64,000 bases of DNA from Prinia subflava (Eukaryota; Chordata; Aves; Passeriformes; Cisticolidae), in assembly GCF_021018805.1 (NCBI RefSeq), contig NC_086248.1:25986922-26050921 (forward strand), in the 5' to 3' direction. Below, one piece after another: positions 27,601 through 38,832 of this stretch; positions within the stretch are counted from its first letter, which is position 1, and each line of letters opens with the position of its first letter. The position numbers and the translations under genes are program-made. The notes under the pieces were generated by a model that was given only the letters and a program-made list of their open reading frames with translations, had not been told where the DNA came from and ran no database searches.

Positions 27601-30199
27601 GCCATGGCAGTATCTCAAATCCATAATCTATTACACTTAGGGTATTACTAGGATTGTGCAGCAAACAAAGATGCTCAGTGGGGAAACATTGCTTCAGTAG
27701 CACACATTGATTATTCAAGATACAAGGTTTTGCAAGAAAATAAAGCATACTTAGAAAATTCTATCCCATATCTGCTTCAGACTTCCTACCTGAGGAACAA
27801 ACTCTCCCTCAAACCGAATGTTTCATAGCTGGCCATCAAATATTCCCCACATCTGGTTGCAGAACAGATGATCATCTGTACATACAGTGTCAGGGAGAAA
27901 GATGATCTTAAGCTCTTAACTGGTTAACCCTGAGTAATAAAAACCTATAATCACTTCCCCCCCAGCCCTGTTTTGCATCTAACGTTGTTTCAAGAAAAAG
28001 AGTGGATATAGAGAATTCTTAGTTGAGCTGGGTGAAAACTTCCCCAGAGAATATTAATTACAAAGTATGAATATAATAGTCTGCAAAAGACCAATTCCAT
28101 CAAAACTCTAAATGGGTTGCCCAGCCCTGCATACAACTGTGGAGAAATTTTTCTAAAATTTAAAACAATGAATTGGGGGGAACTTGAACATAAACTAATA
28201 AAAAAGTACAGGACCACAATCATATCTTATTGTGGTATAGAAAAAAATCCTGTAACTACGTTTTGCTGTGATCCAACCTTATATACAGGTTATTTGCAAA
28301 TAAAATAAATTATTAAACCCCCATTTTTCTCCCATGATCTGCTTTTTTTTGTTGTTTTTTAAGGTAGCATGTGGCAAAAGATGGTATATTTCTTTACTGG
28401 ATTTGATTTTTAAACTATTGCATCTCAAATGGTAAGAATGTTCCTTATCCCAACAGACTGTGCATTGGTCAACAGGCCCAGAAATATGTCAGCTGCTTGA
28501 GACAGCTGAAGAAAGCAGGATGTCAGGAACCACTCACACAGATTTATCTTCTACAGGTGTTCATGCAGGGCTGAACCAGGAGTCTGTTCAGGTCTCAGAG
28601 CAACAGGTAATGCTGGTTTCAGTAACTGCATCCATCTTCCATTTCCATATAAGAAAGCAAAAGATTTCTACTGGCCTTGCTGCTGGTATGATGCAACTCC
28701 ATCACGGGATCTGCAAACAAAACTCATAAACTCATGTTTTCATGGCTGTCACTGATTTTTTCCTACATGAAACCACTTGTAATAATAAATGACTCTCCTT
28801 AACCAACTCTTTGATTCAGAATAAGGTACACTGAAAGTGAGTCTTTTGTTGAAAGAAAGTTGTTTCTAAAAACTTGTTCAGCGCTTGTTGAATAATCCAT
28901 CATTAGAGCGTCTCCAACTTAAACATTACCATGTTGTGACGGAATCTGCCTCCAAGTATTCTCAGTATATATTTATACTTCCAGTTTACCCTTTTTGGTG
29001 CGACACTAAATTAAATTAAAGATTTTGTTTATTTAAATTAGGGCACATAGTAATTTGGGTTGGAACTATGCAAAAAATAGCTTTTAAAGGAAAGTAATAG
29101 AAAAAATATTGACCTTGCTCAGTCAGCCTCTATTATGAAAGATAAGGTTGCTATCTTCCCCTTGTCTGTGTCTCTAAAAAAGAAAAAAAAATCTACCACA
29201 GCTGTAGTTTTAGAAAGGTTTTGGTTACCAGAGATTCATGTTTGGTTTATATTTATGTTTTTATATTTACATTTACATATATACATGTGATATCCATGTA
29301 GTCTAGAATACTCTTTAAAAATTGTGAGGTTTATCCTTCACATGGATAAACTGTACTGGGAAAATTTTAAGGGAATATCTGCATCTCCATTTTTTCCAGT
29401 GGTGTGAATGAATATTACAATAGCTCATAGGTGTGAGGAAGGTGACAATTCCCTAACTATACACCAGACAGTATTTATGATTAAGCTAGTTCTGTTAAAC
29501 AGTTCAGTCTGTCATAGAATATAGATCATCATTCTTAAGAGGTTATATGAAGTGTTTTATTAAACTGAACAGTAAAAAAATTGGATTATCATCACACTGA
29601 ACACCTAAAATGTGGGTTATATAGACACAACAGCAAGCTCTTATACATTTGGAAGAAGATATATTTTTAAAAAGACAAATTTATTTTTTTGCTTTGCTCT
29701 ATAAAGAGATATTATATAGATTTACCAATTGGCACAGCATGTCTTCCAACTATATTTTGCAATAAATAAACACACAATTGAAAATCCTACAATAAACTAT
29801 TTTATGCTTCCTTTTAAGTGCAGCTATTGAAATAGAGGATTTTTTTTTAAGATAACCTACCTGTGGGACTGTAAACTGAATTTACTTTAACGATATGTCT
29901 TTAAAATGCTCTCTTACAATCTACCTGTATATTGTTCTAGCCAGCATGGATTTTGAGGACAGAAATGTGTGATGTATGAACTCACATCCTACCTATAGCA
30001 CAAAACATTTTTATTTGAGTGTATAATACATCCTACTGAAGACCAGACTAGCATGTTTCTAATCTAAAAAAAAAATAAAAAAATTGTCAGTTATAAGACT
30101 TTACAGAGGAACTCAATCATTCTTTACAGAGGAACTTTGAGTTAATTGGGAGAAGTCATTACTTGCTTTTTAAACAGCAGCTCAAGACCTTCCATCTGA
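15619..30199. other. long unique AT-rich stretch, no confirmed gene
   Basis: About 14.6 kb with no recognised gene or young mobile element. Simple-sequence points are a run of 10 G followed by TG repeats at 18,819-18,836, a T/G-rich stretch at about 18,896-18,931 and a pyrimidine block at 25,293-25,330 ending in 19 T. One interval, 28,457-28,606 plus, looks like an internal exon and is discussed as a finding. Open frames elsewhere are under about 115 codons and unlike known proteins. Confidence 0.5.
25312..25330. repeat. poly-T run
   Basis: Nineteen consecutive T follow a T-rich stretch. On the minus strand this would be an A-tail, but the sequence next to it resembles no retrocopy that I recognise. 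Confidence 0.8.
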
Positions 30200-30317
30200 A
30201 TAGTTCTTTGGAAGTAAATTCTTTACTGTGAGGGTGCTGTGACACTGGAACAGGTTCCCCAGAGAAGTTGTGGATGCCCCATCACTGAAAGCACTCAAGG
30301 CCAGCTTGGAAGGGGTT
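30200..30317 (+). mobile_element. CR1 LINE 3' fragment, truncated at both ends
   Basis: This short piece carries CR1 3' wording: ATTCTTTACTGTGAGGGTG, then GGAACAGGTTCCCCAGAGAAG, then the GTTGTGGATGCCCCATC box. It stops before the terminal octamers and runs straight into LTR-like sequence at about 30,318. The missing end suggests that the neighbouring LTR cut or replaced it. Confidence 0.75.
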
Positions 30318-30590
30318 CTCCATGGGCTGTGTGGGTATCTGCTCCCCCCTGGCCTTCACCACGGCCTGTAGGGTAATATTTGCTCCAGTGCCTGGAGCAC
30401 CTCCTGCCCCTCCTGCTTCACTGACTTGGTGTTCACACGGAGGCTTTTCACAGCTCAGCTGTGCCCTGTGGCTGCTGGTTGGATCCGGCTGGAACCGGCT
30501 GTGTCTGGCTGGGGCAGCCCTTTCCTCCCCTCACAGAGCCCCTGCAGCCTCTGCTGCTGAGCCCTTAAGAGCCCACCCTCAGTATAAAGC
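30318..30590 (-). mobile_element. fragment of an ERVL-type LTR
   Basis: The plus-strand text matches part of the large LTR at 45.2-46.5 kb. It shares an exact 24-bp block, 30,385-30,408 here against 46,201-46,224 there, with similar wording on both sides (CTTCACCACGGCCTG, and the GGATCCGGCTGGAACCGGCT block). The orientation is therefore the same, minus sense. Only the central and U3 side is present and it is more decayed than the other copy. Boundaries are approximate. Confidence 0.65.
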
Positions 30591-31689
30591 TCAACAAATA
30601 CTTGCATTTTTTGTGAGAAGCTTAAGAAATAACAATTCAAACACCTCAATTTACTTTTTTCAGTAGAGTTCCAGCAGTTTATTTCAATCCCAGTGTCTCT
30701 TGAACTAGACTGATTTGCTGTGGTTTTTTATTCAAATAAAACAACACTCACAGTTTTACCACACTATTTTTCCATTACTTAGTAGAGCTTTAGGGCCTGA
30801 GAAAATTATGGTCCCTCCTAAGAACGGTAGCCTCTGTTACAAGTCAACAGATCATTTTTTATTGTATGTTGTTTGTTTTCATTTTATTCAGTTTAAACTC
30901 AGACTGTCCTCAGAGAAGACTATCTTTTTCCATTTACTGTCCTGGGAAAAAAAAATTAGGTGCCATTAGCATGAGTCCCTTTAGCAACTCCTTTGGCTAA
31001 AACTGAACTTGCTTGAAAGCAATCTCGATTTGTATGTATTCCTAAAACATTTTCACTGACTCATAAGGATCAGAGGCAGGTTTACTTTGGGCTATGAATG
31101 TAATATAGCACTGAAGATGAGCCACTGACCTCTCACACTCAGATATGAATTCTTTCTCTCTCCAGAGCACTTTGGTTCCAGTTTGAGATTGTGCACAGAT
31201 TGTGTGTAGGACATGAGGAGGGTCACCACCACCTGTTTGAGACTCAAGAAAAACAGTGAATTTATTGAAATGGATTAGAAAATCTTTGCTGTGCTACTGG
31301 TTTACCCAAAGTCTGCTCAAATTTGCAGCAGTGGGATAATAGTCATACTGCTGATTTCTCTATTTCTTCAGTCCATTATAGCGGTTTTCAATATTTTAAG
31401 GCTCTTCACTTTCAGACAAGATGTTGAGAATATGTTGAAATCAGGAGGGTATGAAATAGATAATCTACAGTTTCCCTTTTTAAAAATTCAGATACCTTCT
31501 GTGGAAGTTAGTTAGCTCATGTAATTCCTGTTCTTCAGTTGAAGCTTTAAGATAGACATTATCAACTGAAAGTATCTTTTCACTACCCTCTGCTGTAGTG
31601 CTACTCAGCAGTTGTCCCAATAATGACTGGTTCAGAGGTTTGGGAATCAGGTAAGACAGTGAAACTTCCAGGGGTCCAAGCAAGGATGA
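30591..31689. other. unique DNA, no gene seen
   Basis: Nothing recognised. A 10-bp perfect inverted repeat straddles the right end (31,670-31,699). The 74-codon frame at 31,291-31,515 has a hydrophobic N-terminal half but matches nothing known. Confidence 0.5.
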
Positions 31690-32130
31690 TTGGACCCCTT
31701 TCAGTTTCCTTGGGACTCACCCTGATGGCGACTTGAGGCAAGAGACGCAGCCTTGGTTCAGTTGTTCAGGAACAGAACTTTATTAATATGAAAACAACTA
31801 ACAAGAAAGCGTACACTGCATATGAAGCAAACTGGAGAAAGGCAGGAACAAGGGGCAAAAGCAGGGTATAGGTTGGGCAAGATACTTATACACTTGGGTA
31901 ATGGGAGGGGTTAATGTGGAATATGAGGGAAGGGTCCTACAGGGGAGAATGATCAAGAATATTGAAATTTCTGCTGCAAAAACTGACCTATGGCAACACA
32001 GAACGGAGAACTTTCTGGTAATGATTAGCATATTCAGAAAGGGGTTTCCCAATCCAGGGTTTTCTTCTTTCTCTGGGAAATCACTCTCTACAGACAGAAA
32101 ACAAAATGGTGTTGTCTTTCCAAGTGCACA
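31690..32130 (-). mobile_element. probable solo LTR, minus strand
   Basis: Read on the minus strand this has LTR architecture. A U3-like stretch is followed by a TATA-like box TATAAGTATC (31,882-31,891). About 100 bases later comes an AATAAA signal (TTTATT on plus, 31,779-31,784), and then about 85 bases of U5-like sequence. The spacing of promoter and polyadenylation signal is right for a retroviral R region. Likely ends are TGTGCACTTGG near 32,130 and GGTCCA near 31,691, but I found no convincing target-site duplication. The exact limits and class are therefore open. The style fits a gamma-like (ERV1) LTR more than the other families here. Confidence 0.6.
31779..31784 (-). terminator. LTR polyadenylation signal (minus strand)
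   Basis: TTTATT on the plus strand is AATAAA in the sense of the probable LTR, about 100 bases after its TATA-like box. Confidence 0.55.
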
Positions 32131-35100
32131 ATTCCAAGATAATTTTTGAAGGGAAATATAAGGAAAAAGCTTTCTATTGATTTCATCCAGAGCCACAATT
32201 TTACATTCTTTGCTTCCAATCAGATTTTCAATATGATTGCCTTATACTATTTTGAAAATAACATCTATAATGCACTTACAATGGTCGTCAGAATGGTTAA
32301 GGGTTGTTTTTCTCTTAAGCCACTATTTTGATGCATTTATAAAAGGAAAATTATTGCTTGCTTGGATGACCTTTTTTGAAGCATGTTTTCAGTGCCAAGG
32401 TTATTTCTTTTCTGTCACTAAGAAAAGGTTTGATAAAATTAAATGTTTCTGGTTTAGAGCTGTCAGAATGGGAAAAAGGACAGTTTCATGCTTTGGAAAA
32501 AATGTTGAGATGCTTATTTATACTGAGTTCTGTGAAATGACTTAATTTTATCTTCAAATGTGTCACTCACACAAGATAAATTCCATTTTAAAAGAAAGTT
32601 GTTTAAGGAAAAAAAATTGCTTGGAAGAGCTTGAAGAGCAAAGTGGAACAGGTCTCTCAGTTTCTAAAAGAAACCATATATGCTTTATTGATATTCAATA
32701 CATGTATATATATATGCCTAAAAATAAATTTATTATATTATATATTGGTTTGTTGCCAATTGTCCTGTAGAATAACTTTACAGCTACTCAATATATAGAA
32801 GGCAGGCTAGATGAAAAAAACAAATGTATTGGAGGTTATCTTGTTTTTCTTCTTATAATAACTTGGCTTTTTTTGCCTATCACTATGCTATGCCTAAAAG
32901 ATTCATATTGAAACTTCCTGACCCATCCCCAGAACATAATCTTGCTCCTGTCCTAAATAGTGACAATTATGATAATATAATTATGTTGTATATCTTATTA
33001 AGACTGTTACAAGATATTATTAAGGCTATCAATTGCAACAGCTATTTCTGTTATGGCATTTCCTAATTTCTGAATTTCCTACTTTGAAGTTCTAGCATTC
33101 TTTTACTAATCTGCTACAATGTTTTGTGCTTAATCTGACTAGAAGTTAGAATTGCAAAGCTGCTATAAATTTTCTTTAGATTGTTTTTTGTACAGCAGTT
33201 TTTTAGTTCACAGAGGTCCCTGGTGTATACAAAACCTGAAAATGTGGCCTGGAACCATGTGGTAAGTTACTTCAGCTAAAATTTCTTCTATTGGATTAGA
33301 GATTAGAAATAGTTTGGATAATATAGTTTTAACATCTCAGTTTTGCATTACTTATGCATGCACTAAGCATCTCATCTTTTCCTGTTTGAAGATCCTAATT
33401 CCACTTTCTATGACCAACCTACATCATACTTTTTTCAAGCTTCCTATTTTTCATGGAATAATATCTTAATCCTGCCTGAATTCCTCAAATTTTTTTCTTT
33501 TTAAAATTCCTTTCAAATTATGCATTTTCCTATCTCTACTCCACTGACATATCTTTCTATCTGAACTTACTTTCAAGTGACAAAAACATGTAACTGAAAT
33601 TCCACACCATTAAAGTCAGAGGAAGATTTGCCATTGCTTTCAGTGACTACATAGGATTAATCTGTAATGCATGCAAAGGAAAAATGAGCAACTGCATGAG
33701 GCTTTTGGAAACCTTCTTTCATCTTGCATAATGTCAACTATCTCCAAACCAAGCCATGTCTCATTTACCTAGCTAAGACTAGCACAGTTTTAGCTAATTA
33801 CATAATGGATTTCAAGTCTCAGAGAAGCAGTGTTGCTTAATTCTGCCAGTAAAGTATTTTATCCATCTGCTATACATTTTACAAAGATATGAAATGACTG
33901 TTCCATATGAACCACATGTTCCTTACAAGTATATAATTCCACATTTAGATGCAAAACTTCACTGAAAGAAAAACAAATTCAGACTTTGGTTTTGATCACT
34001 CAGATTTTTCTACTGAAATGATTTTGATAAGAGTGAATTGCTTTTCTCTGTGGAAGTATAATTTTCTACAGTATACTTTCACTTGGAAATAGTGGAAAAA
34101 CCAAGAGACTAAAAAAAGAATAATTTTAGTCTACCCAAGGACCATATTCAGCCAAACAGCTAATCACATGCCAGCATTAAAAAAGTAAAAATAATGGCCA
34201 GACACGTGTAAAGTTTGGTATACTCAGGAACACTTTGGTGAACAAGGGGCATAGTGTTATTTTAGCCTATGTTCATTTATACAGAGGTTATTATGGCCAA
34301 AGAGAATATTTTGTGATGGGAGTTATTACTGCATATCTGTTGCAATAGAAAGTTGGCAACGGCCTTAGGCCTGCAATAATAGCCATGAAACATGCAGTTA
34401 GGCTCCAGTTTTGAACTGCATTCAAATAAACAAATTCCTGGTAGAGAAAATTGGGAGTAATTTTTTTAGTACCCATCTGTCAAAGGTACTGTTGCACTGT
34501 TCAGAAAAAGATAAACACTTCTATGTAAATGACAGTATCCACATTGTAATCACTTATTTTCCTATTTAATTCTCTTTTTTATGCAAAAAACACATGATAT
34601 TCTAAAAGCTGCATTAAGTTTCTTATATTTTACATGACCCTTATCTGTGTTTTTAAATTGTCTCCAAGTTTTGTTGTATCAAAACATTTTTGTTGATTTA
34701 ATTCAATTAAAACTCACTATAACAAGCTTTTTAAGCGGAATAAACCTTATAGATTTAGGTGCTTCTTGAATTCTACAGAATTTTCTTTAAGAGACACTCT
34801 ATTATGGAGCTATTTCATTGGTATGATTATTACCTTATTTTTATTGGCAAACTCATGTTTTATCCTTATACAGAATTTGTTAATCCTGTTAAACTCTCAT
34901 TAAAATCAACAAACTAATACTATTTAAGAAATATGGAATAGATTCTTAAAAAGTCACACGGAAACCCAAGTCTGTTGCTGACAGAGAGGTTCAACTTTTT
35001 TCTCTTTAGCTGAGCCTAAAGGCAGTCAAAGCAGGTTCTCTAGTTACGAAAAAAACCTTCTGATACTGTAGAAATGTTTGAATGCCTAAGAAGACTATTA

Positions 35101-37504
35101 AAACACTGACATTAGCAGTGTTTTTTGATGTAAGGCAAAACCCAATCGACTTCAGCCACAGGCAGGGAAAATAAACCAGAAAATATATCACATAAGCACC
35201 AGCATAGAATTGTTGATGCATTAAATGATAGTTTTTCAGTTAGTATTTTTGGGCTTTAACTCAGCTTTTGGAAGAGGAAGAAGGCTGGACTGAAATCACA
35301 GAAATCCTGTCAACTATGGCCAATTGTTGTGTCAGTTTAATAACTGTTTATATGACTGCTTCAGACAGTTTGCTTAAATGGGGTGTTCAGGAACCACTAG
35401 ATCTTTCTGTGTTTCATCAAAAAAACTCTTTAAATACTATGAATAAAATTGCTGATCCTCTTTCATTCATTTTCCTGAATAAAATATGTGTGTATTTTAA
35501 GGTGCTCAGTCTTTCAGGGATTCAAACCTGAGACAGGAGGAAGCTGAGTATCCAAACCACAAGCCCTGTAATTAATTTATACTCTGCTAATAACAGGAAT
35601 TTAAAACAAGTTAAGGTAAGCAGAGAATATTTATACCACGTAGCATTTTGGGACCTCATGCAACACCCTGGCTTCTGTGTACAGCCAGAACACAAAGCAG
35701 GATGCAAACTCCTTCTGGTGCCCATTAGTGCCTAGGTTCCTAACTTCACCTGTATAATCTTACACTCTTAGACCAGCAAGCAATCTTAACTGTAAGTACT
35801 ACAGCCACTTCCACAAGTAAAGTTTTGAAGTATTTCAAGTATCAGAATCATCTCCCCGATGTGTAGCTCACCAAATTTTGCACACAAGTCATTAGTGGGG
35901 GCTGGGGCTTTAAAAATCTTTATTATTACTGGTCTTAGAATTTGGTTTTCTGTGACATTTTTAATATATAGTAGCCTAATGTGAAAATTCCAGTTTGACT
36001 TTTCAAATGTTCTTTATTTTTAACAGTTCTTCTGAAAGACTACCATGACAAGAGTTCAATAATGAGGTTAGCCAGGCATGGAAAGAAGCTCTTCAAAAGA
36101 TAAGAGAATCATCTGGGATTTTTCATGAAAGAACTATGTAATCAAATGAAACAGAAAAGGAAGAAAAAGAAAGCCCTGATCTTAGAACTTGGTACTAGAG
36201 TACCAGGGAAATATTTGTCATTATAATTCACATTTTAAAGTAATGGAATCTGCTGCAGCCACTTATAAGGCACTTATAAGACCTGAGAAATAAGAGGCTA
36301 ATATTTCAGCATTCTCTCATGCTGTTTAATTGTGTGATATTATCTGTATATAACATAAAAATATACTGGTTTTACTAGCCTAGCAGGTAGTATAGGTGTT
36401 CTGGTAGGATATGTACCAAAATGTGTATTTCAGCATATCACAGAAGCTATAGCAAATGGCATTTTAAATAGAGATATTTAGGAATCACAAATGCATTTAG
36501 AATTATGTTTTCAATGTCAAAATAGGCGGAAGTTCAATGAAGCCTATAGAATTTGCAAGTCCTAGAAGATAATGCTAAGCATTGTGGAACTTGTAATGGC
36601 CTCTTAAATAAAATTCTATTAAACACTCCTAGTCATCTTAGTTTTGAGATTTATTTAATAGTATGCCTCTGAAGTTATCTGCATTTTGTGGTGACCTTCA
36701 ATCTTTTTTCTAGAGTGCTTCTGCATCTACTCTCAAAGACCTTTATTTACACACTCCCCATGGTGCTGGATTGCTGCTGCATGTACTGCCTTCTCACACT
36801 GCTTAGTAATGACAGTTTTAAAAATATTTACTTTTGTGTGGGTGGTAGTGAAATCTATAATTGAAGGTTTCTTTTTAGCAGACGTTCCCTTACTTTATAG
36901 CAAGGATAATAAAAATTTGACTACAATGATTCTACAATGTCATCTAAATATCCTGGAATTCAATTTTAAGATTTTTTGTTGAAACTATAATACTGACTAA
37001 CTTCAATCAACAAACAATAATAAAAGAATCCTACCAAGTGCTAAATTTCCAATACAGCAGCTCCTGCTTTAATGGCTTAGGCTATTAGGGTCATCTATTT
37101 GCAAAGGCATCTGAGCAGGAGCTGGAACCTACTAGTGAAAATTTCCAGGTTTTATTTCTAAAAACAGGGATAAGATTTAGAAGACCTGGATTTTGGTCAC
37201 TTTGATAGACTTTGTATAGTCCATATTGAAGGTGTCATGTCTGTGTTTGCTACTGGAGAATAATTAAACTCTTACCATCAAACCCATCCATTTTAGGTCT
37301 GTAAGAGCTTTTGCAAGAACATACAACAAAAGGAAAACTGAGCCACAAACAAGCTCTAGTCACATCATCAGATACCAGACCAAACAAAGCAATAGACCCA
37401 GGGGGGTCTTGGTGGAGCTTTAGTGAGTTCCTGTTTGAGGTGAGATTGTGGAAAAAGTTGTTGAACTGTTCTAGGACAGAGTAATAGGAGAACATAATAT
37501 TATC
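32131..37504. other. unique AT-rich DNA, no gene seen
   Basis: No recognised gene or mobile element. An AT microsatellite-like stretch lies near 32,703-32,745. A possible small exon at 33,196-33,261 has splice-like edges but is open in two frames and too short to weigh. Open frames are otherwise under about 105 codons and resemble nothing known. Confidence 0.5.
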
Positions 37505-38097
37505 TCCTGTACTCAGCACTGCTGAGGCCACCCTCTTAAGTCCCAGTTCCGGGCTCCTCAATTCAGGAAGGACATTTTGGTGTTTGAGTGAGTCCAGAGA
37601 AGTGTAATGGAGCTGGTGAAGGGTCTGGAGCTTCTCCTGTGAGGAGCAGCTGAGGGAGGTGGGGCTGTTTAGCGTGAAGATAATGAGGCTCAGGGGAAAC
37701 TGTGCTGCTCTCTACAACTGCCTGAAAAGAGGTTGTGGCTAGGTAGGGCTCAGTGTCTTCTCCCAGGCAACCAGTGACAGGACAAGAGGACTCAGTATTA
37801 AGCTGCGCCAGGGAGGTTTATGTTGGACATCAGGAAGAAATTCTTCACACAAAGGGTGAGTAGATATTGGAATGGTGTGCCCAGGAAGTCTCAGGGTTGT
37901 TGATTCCCTGAGATTCTCCTTGGGGTTGGTGTTCCCCAAGGTACTAAGGTTCCCCCAAGGTTGCTGTTCCCTGGGAGTTTCCTCTGGGTTGCTGTTCCCA
38001 GAGGTAATAAGGTTTTCAGTCTTCTCTTTACCCTAAGTGTTACACACCAGAGGTAGAGACGACAAGCTGAGTCCGCCGGTGCACATTTCCAAGGTTG

Positions 38098-38103
38098 TTT
38101 ATT
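38098..38103 (-). terminator. LTR polyadenylation signal (minus strand)
   Basis: TTTATT on plus is AATAAA in the LTR sense. A perfect 8-bp hairpin lies 27 bases upstream in the sense direction (38,131-38,150). Confidence 0.6.
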
Positions 38104-38130
38104 CTTCATTATCTCAGTCCTTTCTCAGCT

Positions 38131-38150
38131 CTGCCAGGCCTCCCTGGCAG
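38131..38150. repeat. 8-bp inverted repeat (hairpin) in the LTR
   Basis: CTGCCAGG at 38,131-38,138 and CCTGGCAG at 38,143-38,150 are perfect complements with a 4-base loop. In the LTR sense it sits just before the AATAAA. Confidence 0.75.
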
Positions 38151-38832
38151 GGTACCTTCTCTTAGTTCTTTCTCAGCTCTGCAAGGCATCCCCAGCAGAG
38201 CAGGACACGCGGCGGACTGGGCGGATCAGAGAGCCCCGTACCTTAAGTACGGTCCCCTTGACCCAACCACTGTCCGAGACGTATTTTTTATTTACAAAAT
38301 TTTACCAATACCTACTACCTATGCTAACATGTCAGTTCTACTCTAAGCCAATCTCTAAAACCCAACTCAGCACAAGATGGGGGACGAGAGCAAGGACAAG
38401 GAGGACAGGGGCCACTCCCCAATTCCTCCATCTTGCCTCTTCAGCCCCATATACTAAGAATCCTAATTTCTATATTTATATTCCATAATAAACCATCCAC
38501 TACTTATTTCAAATTCTTAGGGTTTGTGATTCTTCCTGCATGTGAGTGTTCACTCCCATGGACAGGAATCAGAGTCAGTGTCCTCCTGGGATCTGTGTGG
38601 GTCTGACTGACCCCCCTGTACAGATCCCAGACCCCCCTGTCTGGTCTCCAAACCCTCCAGGGTGGCCAGAGGGGTGTTCTAGACTCCAACAGGGAAGGCA
38701 GAGACATCACCAGACATAGCCTTTAGTGCCATGGCCTAGTTGACATGGTGGTGTTCAGTCATGGGTTGAACTCAAGGACCTCAGAGGAGGTCTTTTTCAA
38801 CCTAGTTGATTTTGTTTTTCTGTGATAGGATG

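Larger units (their letters stand above)
37894..38704 (-). mobile_element. LTR element inserted in CR1, minus strand
   Basis: The DNA between the two CR1 pieces reads as an LTR on the minus strand. It probably starts TGTCTGGTGATG near 38,704-38,715. It has a TATA-like box (TATAAATATAG, about 38,468-38,480) and an AATAAA (TTTATT on plus, 38,098-38,103), followed by R/U5-like sequence down to about 37,901, where GGGAATCAACA would give a CA end. The U5 side has three imperfect repeats of a GGGAACAGCAACC-type unit. I could not find a matching target-site duplication, so one edge may be deleted. Its family differs from the other LTRs in the window. Confidence 0.72.
37505..38832 (+). mobile_element. 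CR1 LINE fragment interrupted by an LTR
   Basis: The left piece, about 37,505-37,893, is the C-terminal reverse-transcriptase and early 3' region of CR1. It has plus-strand wording equivalent to the LVKGLELLL and CCEEQLREVGLFSVKI region and then the GGACATCAGGAAGAAATTC box. The right piece, about 38,705-38,832, is the CR1 tail: CATGGTGGTGTTCAGTCATG, then GACCTCAGAGGAGGTC, then CAACCTAGTTGATT. Together they match one CR1 copy with roughly 0.8 kb of LTR-like DNA inserted. The frame is broken and the copy is inactive. Confidence 0.85.

Noticed and set aside
33196..33261. Exon-like plus-strand interval of 66 bases
   Set aside because: Open in two frames and too short to separate from chance.
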